A DNA stretch of 64,000 nucleotides, taken from NCBI GenBank assembly GCA_031553505.1, contig JAVBLP010000003.1, positions 147,462 through 211,461 of the forward strand, read 5' to 3'. Position numbers and translations under genes: made by a program. The stretch is from JAVBLP01 sp031553505. Lineage in GTDB: Bacteria > Elusimicrobiota > Endomicrobiia > Endomicrobiales > Endomicrobiaceae. The notes under the pieces are model-generated. The model was given only the letters and a program-made list of their open reading frames with translations. It searched no databases and was not told where the DNA came from. This document shows, in pieces, positions 18,817 to 26,873 of the stretch (position 1 is its first letter; every line of letters begins with the position of its first letter).

Positions 18817-20067
18817 ATGAAAAAAACACTTAAAGACATTGACGTAAAAGGCAAAAAGGTTTTGGTCAGGGTTGACTATAATGTCCCTCTTGATTCACAG
18901 CAGCATATTACAAACGATAAAAGAATAGTCGCTACCCTTCCTACAATAAAATACCTTTTGGAACAGGACGCGGCAATAATACTTATGGCGCACTTGGGCA
19001 GGCCTAAAGGCAAAGTCGTACCTTCAATGAGCCTTGCTCCCGTTGCTCCGCGTTTGAGCGAGCTTATAGGAGAAGACGTAAAGTTTGTCGGAGGAGACTG
19101 CATAAGCGCCGAATCAAAAAAAGCTGCAGCTGATTTAAAGCCGGGTGAAATTCTTTTGCTTGAAAATTTAAGATTTCATCCTGAAGAAGAAGGCAAGAAC
19201 GCAGCGGGTGAAAAAGATAAAGCCGCGATGGACTCTTTTGCTAAAGAACTTGCCTCTATGGGCGATGTTTTTGTGCAAGACGCTTTCGGAACGGTCCACA
19301 GAGCGCATGCTTCAACAGCGGGAATAGTGAAATATGTAAAAGACGCAGCCGCGGGCTTTCTTGTTGAAAAAGAACTTAAATTTCTCGGTGAAGCGCTCGA
19401 TAAACCGATAAAACCGTTTGTCGCAATACTTGGCGGAGCGAAAGTTTCCGATAAAATAAACGTTATAGAAAACCTGCTCAGCAAAGTTGACGCTATTATT
19501 ATCGGCGGTGCTATGGCGTATACGTTTTTAAAAGCGCAGGGCGTAAGTACGGGGACATCATTGGTTGAAGATGATAAATTGGATTTGGCTCTTGAAATTT
19601 TAAAGAAATCTAAAGAAAGAAAAGTAGATTTTCTTCTTCCGGTTGACCATATAATTACGGATAAAGTTGATTTTGAAAATAAAAAAGTTCCGGCGGACGC
19701 AAAAGTTGAAACTACGGTTGATGAAGTTATACCGGAAGGTTTTATGGGAGTTGACGTAGGTCCTAAATCCATAGAAGAATTCGGCGAAGCCGTTAAATCC
19801 GCAAAAACAATAGTCTGGAACGGGCCTCTCGGCATATTTGAAATAGACGAATTTTCAAAAGGCACAGTTGAAATTGCCAAACTTGTCGCTGAAGCTACGG
19901 ACGACGGTGCTGTTTCAGTAGTAGGCGGCGGGGATTCTGTTTCAGCGGTTAAAAAAGCGGGCGTTGACAAGAGAATAAGCCATATCTCTACAGGCGGCGG
20001 CGCATCGTTGGAATTCCTTGAAGGTAAAGAACTTCCGGGAATAGCGGCGCTTCCAGAAAAGAAATAA
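18817..20067 (+). CDS. pgk: Phosphoglycerate kinase
   Basis: This 416-residue glycolytic kinase transfers phosphate from 1,3-bisphosphoglycerate to ADP. It shows RVDYNVPL at the N-terminus, the substrate-binding HLGRPKG motif, LLENLRFHPEEE, the nucleotide-binding GGAKVSDKI segment, and the C-terminal GGGDSVSAV and STGGGASLEFLEGK motifs. It is slightly longer than the usual 390-400 residues. It starts 27 nt after the gap/pgk hairpin with an AGAAGGGG ribosome site, and a strong terminator follows. Confidence 0.97.
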   Translation: MKKTLKDIDVKGKKVLVRVDYNVPLDSQQHITNDKRIVATLPTIKYLLEQDAAIILMAHLGRPKGKVVPSMSLAPVAPRLSELIGEDVKFVGGDCISAESKKAAADLKPGEILLLENLRFHPEEEGKNAAGEKDKAAMDSFAKELASMGDVFVQDAFGTVHRAHASTAGIVKYVKDAAAGFLVEKELKFLGEALDKPIKPFVAILGGAKVSDKINVIENLLSKVDAIIIGGAMAYTFLKAQGVSTGTSLVEDDKLDLALEILKKSKERKVDFLLPVDHIITDKVDFENKKVPADAKVETTVDEVIPEGFMGVDVGPKSIEEFGEAVKSAKTIVWNGPLGIFEIDEFSKGTVEIAKLVAEATDDGAVSVVGGGDSVSAVKKAGVDKRISHISTGGGASLEFLEGKELPGIAALPEKK

Positions 20068-20078
20068 ATTAGTAATAA

Positions 20079-20122
20079 TTTTGCCGGAAACTATTATAAA
20101 ACAGTTTCCGGCAAAATATTTT
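20079..20122 (+). terminator. Intrinsic terminator after pgk
   Basis: TTTTGCCGGAAACT pairs perfectly with AGTTTCCGGCAAAA around a short loop, followed by TATTTT. Confidence 0.85.
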
Positions 20123-20143
20123 AGGGCAACGAGTAGATAAAAT

Positions 20144-20173
20144 TTGACAAAAAGGCGGGGTTTGTAGTATAAT
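20144..20173 (+). promoter_or_regulatory. Consensus promoter immediately before secG (leaderless layout)
   Basis: TTGACA at 20144 and TATAAT at 20168, spaced by 18 nt, are both perfect hexamers. The secG ATG is at 20183, only 9 nt after the -10 box, so the transcript would have about 0-3 nt of leader and no ribosome-binding site. Confidence 0.85.
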
Positions 20174-20182
20174 CTCCAAATC

Positions 20183-20488
20183 ATGAATATATTATATTTT
20201 GCAATTCAGCTTGTACATTATTCAGTATGCGTAGGGTTAATACTTGTAGTTCTTCTGCAGGCAGGCAAAAGCGGCGGAATGGCGGGAATATTCGGCGGCG
20301 GCGGATCTGACCAGATTTTCAGCGCGCCTTCCGGAATGGCATTCATAAAAAAGCTTACTATAATTATGGCCTGCATTTTTATGTTTACGTCTTTGACTCT
20401 TACTAAGCTCTCAACGAATATGAGCATGATGTCCGTGATGGACCAGCTCTCCAATATTCCGATGGCAGCACCGGTTAATCCGGAATAG
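20183..20488 (+). CDS. secG: Preprotein translocase subunit SecG
   Basis: This 101-residue inner-membrane protein assists SecYE and SecA during export. Two membrane helices (about residues 4-23 and 53-72) flank the conserved cytoplasmic loop LQAGKSGGMAGIFGGG. The start is fixed by the first helix. No Shine-Dalgarno sequence is present, and the promoter -10 box lies 9 nt upstream, so initiation is probably leaderless. Two tRNA genes follow and may share this transcript, a common neighbourhood for secG. Confidence 0.92.
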   Translation: MNILYFAIQLVHYSVCVGLILVVLLQAGKSGGMAGIFGGGGSDQIFSAPSGMAFIKKLTIIMACIFMFTSLTLTKLSTNMSMMSVMDQLSNIPMAAPVNPE

Positions 20489-20496
20489 CAGCAAAC

Positions 20497-20581
20497 GCTG
20501 GGGTGGCGGAACTGGCATACGCGCACGTTTGAGGGGCGTGTCCTTAACCGGATGCGGGTTCAAATCCCGCCCTCAGCACCA
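20497..20581 (+). tRNA. tRNA-Leu(GAG)
   Basis: The acceptor stem GCTGGGG pairs with CCTCAGC. The anticodon stem CACGT/GCGTG encloses the loop TTGAGGG, giving anticodon GAG. A long variable arm (class II tRNA) and the T-arm GCGGGTTCAAATCCCGC follow. The discriminator A and an encoded CCA end at 20581. Confidence 0.95.
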
Positions 20582-20618
20582 GGAAAAATAAGCAGTAAAT
20601 AATAAGAAGTTGTAGTTT

Positions 20619-20690
20619 GCGGGTGTAGTTCAGTGGTAGAACGTCTCGTTGCCAACGAGAAGGTCGTGGGTTCAAGTCCCATCGCCCGCT
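20619..20690 (+). tRNA. tRNA-Gly(GCC), 3' end rebuilt by an island insertion
   Basis: The acceptor GCGGGTG pairs with CGCCCGC. The anticodon loop TTGCCAA gives GCC. The gene ends at the discriminator T with no encoded CCA (TATAAA follows). A second copy of the last 14 nt lies at 21847-21860 and is followed directly by CCA, which suggests that the ancestral gene had the CCA and that an insertion separated it. Confidence 0.95.
20677..20690 (+). repeat. Left attachment-like repeat at the tRNA-Gly 3' end
   Basis: TCCCATCGCCCGCT is identical to 21847-21860. It forms the T-stem and acceptor end of the tRNA, a typical target of tyrosine-recombinase elements. Confidence 0.75.
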
Positions 20691-20711
20691 TATAAATTTA
20701 AAGTTATAGAC

Positions 20712-20747
20712 GAGAAACCGGTTTTTTAACCGGTTTCTCTTTTTTTA
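20712..20747 (+). terminator. Intrinsic terminator after tRNA-Gly
   Basis: GAGAAACCGGTT pairs with AACCGGTTTCTC around TTTT, followed by seven T. It lies inside the inserted segment and replaces the terminator displaced to 21874. Confidence 0.9.
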
Positions 20748-20803
20748 TGTGTTTTTAATTTATCGTCGGAAATTTTAGACTTGATTATCTGGAGAAAAGT
20801 GAC

Positions 20804-20823
20804 TCGTTAGCAAAATAATCGCA
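20804..20823 (+). repeat. 20-nt direct repeat, copy 1
   Basis: TCGTTAGCAAAATAATCGCA occurs here and identically at 21799-21818. The two copies flank the DUF2971-type gene on both sides. Confidence 0.9.
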
Positions 20824-20868
20824 CGTTTTTTGGAAGGTCATTTTGGGATTTGAACTTGCTATTACATG

Positions 20869-21771
20869 TTATTTATATGGTACTTCTGACTTTTTTACAG
20901 TAACTGAAGTATATCCATAAGAAGCTAAAAAAGATTCTATAATACTTCCTGCACTATTATTTTTCGGACCAATGATTACCTCTTTAATGGGGTTGTTTTT
21001 TTCATAGATTGGATATTCAAAATAAGATGTCATTCCATTTTGCGTGGTCCGGAATTTTTTATTTGATATTGTTATTTTACTGTTTTTTAAATCACTTTTA
21101 TAATAATTTTTACCAAGATTAACTGCGCTATATTCAAAAAGAGGATTATATAGTAATCTCCACTCTCCTTCTTTAGTAAAAGCGCTATCTTTAAATATAG
21201 GTGCTAATTCTCCCATAATACTATTTAGTGATATTAGATATAAGATTTCTTCTTGGGATAAGGCAGCAATGCTGGCAGATTGGAGTTTTAAGTCTAAATT
21301 CATATATTTTTTTAGTTCTTCGTCATTAAAATATCGTTTCAGAAGATATAGTTTTTCTGATTTATTGTAAATAATTTTATTAAAAAATATAATATCAGAA
21401 ATATATTCCACAGTATCATCTATATTAGTGGCATAAGAGTATGCATTTTCTGGAAAAACGTTAATATCAAATCCTATCATGAAACCTTTAGCATTTGCTC
21501 CATACCCCAGCCATTGTCCTAAATCATCACGATGTGTGCTGAAAGATAAAAAATGTATATCACTTTCAATGTCTTGAACTGTAAGAAATGGTGTCAGGTT
21601 GTTTAAGTTTTTAGTTACAAAGAATTCAGTAGCAATTTCTAAAATATTTACAAGTTCTTTATAGTCATTTGCTGTTTTAACTGATGATAGCCATAAGCAC
21701 TTGTTCTTTATAATGCTTTCAAATGCTTCATGAGGACAATAATGGTATACAATTTCAGGTCTTTTATCCAT
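20869..21771 (-). CDS. DUF2971 family protein, island cargo
   Basis: This 300-residue cytoplasmic protein is encoded against the direction of its neighbours. The N-terminal YHYCPHEAFESIIKNKCLWLSS followed by AND-KE matches the DUF2971 pattern. HFLSFSTHRDDLGQWLGYG-AKGFMIGF and EWRLLY are also typical, as is the C-terminal SEVPYK ending. Function is unknown. DUF2971 genes are often found in variable or defence-associated loci (general knowledge, not checked here). The gene is clearly more AT-rich than its neighbours and lies between duplicated tRNA-Gly ends and a 20-nt direct repeat, so it was probably acquired. It has no ribosome site: TATAAT lies 6 nt before the ATG on the minus strand. Confidence 0.75.
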   Translation of the reverse strand: MDKRPEIVYHYCPHEAFESIIKNKCLWLSSVKTANDYKELVNILEIATEFFVTKNLNNLTPFLTVQDIESDIHFLSFSTHRDDLGQWLGYGANAKGFMIGFDINVFPENAYSYATNIDDTVEYISDIIFFNKIIYNKSEKLYLLKRYFNDEELKKYMNLDLKLQSASIAALSQEEILYLISLNSIMGELAPIFKDSAFTKEGEWRLLYNPLFEYSAVNLGKNYYKSDLKNSKITISNKKFRTTQNGMTSYFEYPIYEKNNPIKEVIIGPKNNSAGSIIESFLASYGYTSVTVKKSEVPYK

Positions 21772-21777
21772 GTGGGT

Positions 21778-21783
21778 ATTATA
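21778..21783 (-). promoter_or_regulatory. -10 box of the DUF2971 gene (leaderless layout)
   Basis: Read on the minus strand this is a perfect TATAAT, with only ACCCAC between it and the ATG at 21771. The expected -35 region falls in the 20-nt repeat 21799-21818, but no good -35 hexamer is visible. Confidence 0.7.
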
Positions 21784-21798
21784 CTAAATTGTTTTTAT

Positions 21799-21818
21799 TC
21801 GTTAGCAAAATAATCGCA
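21799..21818 (+). repeat. 20-nt direct repeat, copy 2
   Basis: Identical to 20804-20823. It overlaps the presumed -35 region of the minus-strand DUF2971 gene. Confidence 0.9.
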
Positions 21819-21846
21819 TTAGTGTATTTTATCGTTGAGGTTAGAA

Positions 21847-21860
21847 TCCCATCGCCCGCT
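21847..21860 (+). repeat. Right attachment-like repeat with the ancestral tRNA CCA
   Basis: TCCCATCGCCCGCT repeats the tRNA-Gly 3' end and is followed by CCA at 21861-21863 and then a terminator at 21874. Upstream, only the T-loop-like stretch is degenerate, so this is a 3' fragment and not a functional tRNA. Confidence 0.8.
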
Positions 21861-21873
21861 CCAAGATTAAATC

Positions 21874-21908
21874 AAAAACTCCGACTACAATCGGAGTTTT
21901 TCTTTTTT
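21874..21908 (+). terminator. Intrinsic terminator, probably the ancestral tRNA-Gly terminator
   Basis: AAAACTCCGA pairs with TCGGAGTTTT around CTACAA, followed by TCTTTTTT. It sits 11 nt after the stranded CCA, which is the expected place for a tRNA operon terminator. Confidence 0.85.
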
Positions 21909-22215
21909 GTATATAAAAAATGGGATTGAAACCTATTTTAACGCCTGCAAGAGCGGTGAAAAATTAAGGTGTTTGGCTTTGGATGAAGCGCGCAAGCGCC
22001 GGAGAGGAAAGAATATCCGCCATTTGCTTCAAAATCAAACAAAGAATTACGTGTATTTTTCCGTGGTTATGTTTTTTTATGTTTACAATATTAAAATAGA
22101 TTAAAAAATCAATAAAATATTTATTTACTTTTTGATGATAAAATTATAGTATTCTTTCAAATTACCGGTCAGTTTTACATAATAATATTGATATAAACGT
22201 CTAAAAAGGAATAAA
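21909..22215 (+). other. 307-nt intergenic region before the MFS gene
   Basis: It contains a 65-codon open frame without ribosome site or family resemblance, which I do not call a gene. A GCGC-GCAA-GCGC tetraloop hairpin sits at 21988-21999. The last 80 nt are AT-rich and include -10-like sequences (TATAGT at 22145) for the sugar porter. Nothing else recognised. Confidence 0.35.
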
Positions 22216-23556
22216 ATGAAAAAAATCGGAAACGGCTTTGTATTTTTCTTCGGGGCGCTCGGCGGGCTTCTTTTTGGTTACGATACAGGCGTAATTTCCG
22301 GCGCGATATTGTTTATAGAACGCGATATGGCTTTGCCGGCTTTTGAAAAAGGCATTGTCGTAAGCGCTATACTTTTGGGCGCGATATTCGGCGCGGCGTT
22401 TATAGGAAATTTGTCTGATAAATACGGAAGAAGAAAGATGGTTTTGGCGGCTTCCGCGATATTTGCCGCAGGCGCAATTCTTTCGGCTTTCGCGCCGAAT
22501 GCCGTTATACTTATTGCCGCAAGGGTGCTTTTAGGCACGGCGGTCGGCGGCGCTTCTGCGCTTGTTCCCGTTTATCTTGCAGAAATGGCGCCTGCCCGTT
22601 TGAGAGGTTCTTTATCCGCGCTCAACCAGCTTTTGATTACCGTTGGAATTTTAACGGCTTATATAGTAAATCTTGTTTTTGTGGATTTTACACACGGATG
22701 GCGAATAATGCTCGGTTTTGCGGCACTTCCTGCCGTCATTCTTTTCTGTGGCACTTTGTTTATGCCGGAAAGCCCCCGATGGCTTATCAGTAAAGGAAAA
22801 GATAAAGAAGCTAAAGAGATTTTAGACGCTTTAAGAAAAGGCCAAGGCGTTGATGAAGAGATTAGGGAAATTAAAGAAAATAATGCCAAAGAAGGCGGCG
22901 GTTTTAAAGAACTTTTTGCCGGCTGGGTCCGCCCGGCGCTTACGATAGGAGTAGGCCTTGCGGTTTTTCAGCAGTTTATAGGCTGTAACACAGTTATTTA
23001 CTATGCTCCGACAATATTTAAAAGCGTGGGATTTGGAAATTCTTCCGCAATATTAAGTACTGTTGGAATAGGCGTATTAAACGTAATTGTTACTGTGTTT
23101 GCTTTGCTGATAATGGATAAAGTTAACCGCAGGACTATGCTTATTGCCGGCAGCAGCGGAATGGCTTTTGCTTTGTTTATGCTTGGCTTTTTGACGCATT
23201 CCGGTGCGGCAAACTCCGCGTTTGCCGCTTATGTTACCGTTGCGGCTTTAGCCGTATATATTTTCTTCTTTGCTGCTACATGGGGCCCTGTAATGTGGAT
23301 AATGATAGGCGAAGTATTCCCTCTTAAAATAAGAGGGCTTGGAGTAGGAGTCAGCAGCGTGTCCAACTGGACGGCAAATCTGCTTGTCGCTTTGACGTTT
23401 CCGCTTCTTTTGCAAAAAATAGGGTCATCTCTGTTTATTTTTTACGCTTTTATGGCATTGCTGTCTATTGCGTTTGTAAAGTTTAAGGTTTTTGAAACGA
23501 GAGGGCGCTCTCTTGAAGAAATAGAGGCGTCACTGTACTCAAAATCAGGAAAATAA
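22216..23556 (+). CDS. MFS sugar porter (sugar:H+ symporter family)
   Basis: This 446-residue membrane protein has about 12 helices. It has the sugar-porter signatures GGLLFGYDTGVISGAI in helix 1, GRRKM after helix 2, PESPRWLISKGK before the central loop, QQFIGCNTVIYYAPTIF in helix 7 and a second DKVNRRTM loop. The closest familiar proteins are XylE, GalP and AraE, proton-driven uptake systems for xylose, galactose or arabinose. The substrate cannot be told. AAAAGGA precedes the start. It gives the cell a second sugar uptake route beside the PTS at the window start. A terminator hairpin follows. Confidence 0.9.
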   Translation: MKKIGNGFVFFFGALGGLLFGYDTGVISGAILFIERDMALPAFEKGIVVSAILLGAIFGAAFIGNLSDKYGRRKMVLAASAIFAAGAILSAFAPNAVILIAARVLLGTAVGGASALVPVYLAEMAPARLRGSLSALNQLLITVGILTAYIVNLVFVDFTHGWRIMLGFAALPAVILFCGTLFMPESPRWLISKGKDKEAKEILDALRKGQGVDEEIREIKENNAKEGGGFKELFAGWVRPALTIGVGLAVFQQFIGCNTVIYYAPTIFKSVGFGNSSAILSTVGIGVLNVIVTVFALLIMDKVNRRTMLIAGSSGMAFALFMLGFLTHSGAANSAFAAYVTVAALAVYIFFFAATWGPVMWIMIGEVFPLKIRGLGVGVSSVSNWTANLLVALTFPLLLQKIGSSLFIFYAFMALLSIAFVKFKVFETRGRSLEEIEASLYSKSGK

Positions 23557-23615
23557 CCGACGGTAATCCTGCGGTATCTGCATTGTAAAAGCGGTCATAA
23601 TATTATAAAATTCTT

Positions 23616-23650
23616 ACGGCAGCGTATTAAAACGCTGCTGTAATTTTTTT
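23616..23650 (+). terminator. Intrinsic terminator after the sugar porter
   Basis: CAGCGT pairs with ACGCTG around ATTAAA, with flanking G/C pairs, and is followed by TAATTTTTTT. Confidence 0.7.
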
Positions 23651-23662
23651 AAAAGCGGATAT

Positions 23663-24919
23663 ATGGAAAAAGTTATACTTGTCGGACTGCAAATTAAAGA
23701 TAAAACGAGAAAAGAAATCGAAAACTCTCTGGATGAGTTGGAGAGTTTGTGCCTTACGGACGGCGCTGAAAGCGTCGGAAGGATTATACAGAAAAGAGAC
23801 GTTCCTGACGCGGCTTATTTTATCGGCAAAGGCAAAGCCGGCGAAATAAAAGAGCTTGTTGAAGAGTTAGGCGCAGACGCAGTGGTTTTTGATGACGCTT
23901 TAAAGCCCATACAGCAGAGAAATCTTGAAGAGCTTATAGGGAAGAAAGTTTTAGACAGGACAAGAATTATTCTTGATATATTTGCTTTCAGGGCGCGCAC
24001 GAAAGAAGGCAAACTGCAGGTTGAAAGAGCTGAGATGACTTATCATGCCGCAAGGCTTGCAAACCACGGGATAGGCATGGACAGCCAGACCGGCGGAATC
24101 GGCACAAGGCGCGGCCCGGGCGAAAGAAAGATTGAAAGCGACAAAAGGCTTATCAGGGACAGAATAGCGGAACTTGACAGAGAGATAGCAAAGATAAAAG
24201 AAAGAAGGGAGATACAACGCAGCGGCCGTTCAAATTCAGATTTGCCGGAAGTTGCCATCGCCGGTTACACAAACGCCGGAAAATCCACGCTTTTAAAGAT
24301 TCTTTCAAGAAGCAATATTTACGCAGATGACAAACTTTTCGCGACTCTTGACCCGCTTACAAGGAGGGTTAAGCTTCCAGGCGGCAGAGAAGTCCTTTTT
24401 ACAGATACCGTAGGTTTTATAAATAAGCTTCCGCACGACCTCATCGCGGCGTTTCGATCAACGATGGAAGAAATTTTAAGGTCAAAATGCATTCTTCACG
24501 TTATAGACGCTTCGAGCCCGGACAGAAAAAAGCATATAGAAACCGTTTTGGGAGTACTTAAAGATATCGGCGCTGACGCGATACCAGTGATAACGGTTTA
24601 CAATAAAATTGACAGGCTGGACGATTTTGAAATAAGTATGCTAAACACAAGAGACGTTTATCTTATATCCGCAAAAAATTCATACGGAATAAGCGATTTA
24701 CTTAAAGCAGTAGAAAAATATGTTACTCCGGAGCATTCTTTGCATATGCTGAAACTGCAATACAAAGACCAGGATGTGATAGGCAAAATATTTAAGCTTG
24801 CAAACGTTAAAACGGAACATTATGGCCAAAACAGCATATCGTTGGCGTTGGAATGTTCAAACGAAAATTGGGAAAAGATTCACAATATAATAAAAGAACA
24901 TAAAAGAAAGGATAAATAA
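23663..24919 (+). CDS. hflX: Ribosome-associated GTPase HflX
   Basis: This 418-residue protein has the HflX N-terminal domain, then the glycine-rich linker GGIGTRRGPGERKIESD and a coiled region. The G domain has GYTNAGKSTLL (G1), DTVGFI (G3) and YNKID (G4). HflX splits stalled 70S ribosomes, especially after heat stress. The start at 23663 has a GCGGA site. The other GTPase gene, der, follows 2 nt after the stop. Confidence 0.95.
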   Translation: MEKVILVGLQIKDKTRKEIENSLDELESLCLTDGAESVGRIIQKRDVPDAAYFIGKGKAGEIKELVEELGADAVVFDDALKPIQQRNLEELIGKKVLDRTRIILDIFAFRARTKEGKLQVERAEMTYHAARLANHGIGMDSQTGGIGTRRGPGERKIESDKRLIRDRIAELDREIAKIKERREIQRSGRSNSDLPEVAIAGYTNAGKSTLLKILSRSNIYADDKLFATLDPLTRRVKLPGGREVLFTDTVGFINKLPHDLIAAFRSTMEEILRSKCILHVIDASSPDRKKHIETVLGVLKDIGADAIPVITVYNKIDRLDDFEISMLNTRDVYLISAKNSYGISDLLKAVEKYVTPEHSLHMLKLQYKDQDVIGKIFKLANVKTEHYGQNSISLALECSNENWEKIHNIIKEHKRKDK

Positions 24920-24921
24920 CA

Positions 24922-26268
24922 ATGCTTACGAGAGTTGCCATAGTCGGCAGGCCGAATGTCGGCAAATCCACGCTTTTTAACCGCCTTATAGGCCGCAAAA
25001 AAGCCATCATACATGAAACGCCCGGCACTACAAGGGACAGAAACGATTATGAAGTCCGCTGGAAAGATAAAAGATTTATCGTTATGGATACTGCCGGATG
25101 GAGTAGCGATGAATCGGTCTTTTCAAAACCTATGGCAAAACAGCTTGCCGCCGCGGTTGAAAAAGCCGACATAGTTTTATTTGTGGTTGACGGAAAAACC
25201 GGCGTGCACCCCATGGATGCGCAGATTGCCCAGCAGATAAGGGAAAGCCGCAAAGAAACCGTCCTTGTCGTAAATAAAATAGACACACAGGCAGAAGAAA
25301 CAAAAGGCTATGAGTTTTATGAACTCGGTTTTGGCGATACGGTTTTTATATCCGCAAACCACGGAAGAAGCATCAATGACCTTCTTGATAAAGTGTGGGA
25401 TAATATAAAATATGACAGAGATTCGAAAAAAGCGGAAGAAATTTTAAAAATAATACTTGTGGGAAAACCCAATGTCGGCAAATCTTCGTTTATAAACGCC
25501 GCCGCGAAAGAAGAAAGAAGCATAGTGCACGATATGCCTGGCACTACAAGGGATTCTTTAACCGTGCACGTGCACTCTGAAGGAAAAGAGTATATACTTA
25601 TCGATACTGCGGGCCTCCACAGAGGCAGCAAGATGAAAGATGATATGGAATACCTTTCCACATTAAGCACGGATTACGCTATTGAAGATTCCGATGTCGC
25701 TATTTTGGTTGCGGACGCTTCGCAGGGAATAGGCGAAACGGAAGTTAAAATAGCAAGGCTTTTAGTTGAAAAAAGAAAACCCGTTATTGTTGCCGTAAAC
25801 AAGTGGGATTTAGTTGAAGAAAGGGAAGAGGCCGCGAAGTATTTTACGGAGCAGCTGCGCGAAAGAATGAAGTTTATGAACTGGGCGGATATAATTTTTA
25901 TCTCGGCAAAAACAGGACAGCGCGTAGAAAAAATTTTTAAAGAAGCGGAACTTGTATATAAGCAGCACTCAAAAATTGTAACTCAGGAAGAGCTTAACGA
26001 ATTGGTAAGGGACGCAGTAGCAAAAAAAGCGTATGCCAGAAAAGGGAAAGTCCTTAAATTTAAAGAGTACGCGCAGGTTGCCACAAAACCGCCTGTGTTT
26101 ATATTTTCAGTAAATGATATGGAACTTGTCCATTTTTCGTACGAAAGATACCTTGAAAACACTTTCAGACAGAGATTTGGTTTTTACGGCACGCCGATTG
26201 TTTTAAAATTCAGGCAATATTTCAGGATATCTAAAAAAAGCAACATAAACCCTAAATCAGAGGAATAA
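24922..26268 (+). CDS. der: Ribosome assembly GTPase Der (EngA)
   Basis: This 448-residue protein has the unique tandem G domains of Der, needed for 50S maturation. The first has GRPNVGKST, DTAGW and NKID. The second has GKPNVGKSS, DTAGL and NKWD. A C-terminal KH-like domain ends in the typical YGTPIVLKFRQ segment. It is tightly linked with hflX upstream and plsY 1 nt downstream, so hflX-der-plsY-gpsA-HU looks like one operon. Confidence 0.96.
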   Translation: MLTRVAIVGRPNVGKSTLFNRLIGRKKAIIHETPGTTRDRNDYEVRWKDKRFIVMDTAGWSSDESVFSKPMAKQLAAAVEKADIVLFVVDGKTGVHPMDAQIAQQIRESRKETVLVVNKIDTQAEETKGYEFYELGFGDTVFISANHGRSINDLLDKVWDNIKYDRDSKKAEEILKIILVGKPNVGKSSFINAAAKEERSIVHDMPGTTRDSLTVHVHSEGKEYILIDTAGLHRGSKMKDDMEYLSTLSTDYAIEDSDVAILVADASQGIGETEVKIARLLVEKRKPVIVAVNKWDLVEEREEAAKYFTEQLRERMKFMNWADIIFISAKTGQRVEKIFKEAELVYKQHSKIVTQEELNELVRDAVAKKAYARKGKVLKFKEYAQVATKPPVFIFSVNDMELVHFSYERYLENTFRQRFGFYGTPIVLKFRQYFRISKKSNINPKSEE

Positions 26269-26269
26269 A

Positions 26270-26872
26270 ATGCTTGTCAAAATTGCTTACATTGTTTTTG
26301 CTTACCTTTGCGGTTCAATTCCTTTTGCGTATATTGTCGCTAAAGCCGCTGCTAATGTTGATATAAGGACTGTCGGCTCCGGCAACCCGGGCGCGACAAA
26401 CGTTTTCAGGGCTGTGGGCAAAAAAGCCGGCACCGCGACTTTTATAGCGGACGGTTTAAAAGGTTTTATTCCCGTTTATTTTGCTTTTTTGATAGACCAG
26501 TCATTTGCTTATTCCGCGGTTATTGCGGTTGCGGCTTTGCTCGGGCATATGTTTCCGGTGTTTTTGAAACTTAAAGGCGGCAAGGGAGTTGCTACGGCTT
26601 GCGGCGCATTTTTAGCTTTAATGCCGCTTCCTACAATCATTGCGTTTGCGGTTTTTGCGTTAGTTTTTGTTTTTTCGGGTTATGTCGCGCTCGGTTCTAT
26701 CTGCGCGGCGGTTGTTTTGCCCGCTGCTTCTTATTTTTCAGGTTACGCAGCTGAAGCCATTCTTTTTGCTTTTGCAGTCGCGCTGCTGATTATTTATAAA
26801 CACAGGTCAAATATAAAAAGGCTTAAAAAAGGCACGGAAAACCGGTTTAAAATTTTTAGGAAGGGAAAATAA
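26270..26872 (+). CDS. plsY: Acyl-phosphate:glycerol-3-phosphate acyltransferase PlsY
   Basis: This 200-residue membrane enzyme adds the first acyl chain to glycerol-3-phosphate in phospholipid synthesis. It shows AYLCGSIPFAYIVAK, then DIRTVGSGNPGATNVFR, and GHMFPVFLKLKGGKGVAT, the three conserved PlsY active-site motifs, among about seven helices. It starts 1 nt after der. gpsA, which makes its substrate glycerol-3-phosphate, starts 1 nt after its stop, a functionally coherent pair. Confidence 0.95.
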   Translation: MLVKIAYIVFAYLCGSIPFAYIVAKAAANVDIRTVGSGNPGATNVFRAVGKKAGTATFIADGLKGFIPVYFAFLIDQSFAYSAVIAVAALLGHMFPVFLKLKGGKGVATACGAFLALMPLPTIIAFAVFALVFVFSGYVALGSICAAVVLPAASYFSGYAAEAILFAFAVALLIIYKHRSNIKRLKKGTENRFKIFRKGK

Positions 26873-26873
26873 T

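Larger units (their letters stand above)
20691..21860. mobile_element. Putative 1.17-kb tRNA-Gly-inserted mini-island
   Basis: The segment lies between two copies of the tRNA-Gly 3' end. It carries a replacement terminator, two 20-nt direct repeats and a single AT-rich minus-strand gene. No integrase or other recombinase is present. It could be a decayed integrative element or a non-autonomous one. The displaced CCA and terminator on the right side support insertion rather than simple duplication. Confidence 0.65.

Noticed and set aside
19176..19970. Long minus-strand ORF of 264 codons inside pgk
   Set aside because: It is antisense to a well-conserved gene and Ser/Thr-rich, as expected for a shadow frame, with no family resemblance.
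21907..22104. 65-codon ORF after the tRNA-Gly island
   Set aside because: It starts in the T tract of a terminator, lacks a ribosome site, and ends in low-complexity aromatic/hydrophobic sequence. Described only as intergenic.
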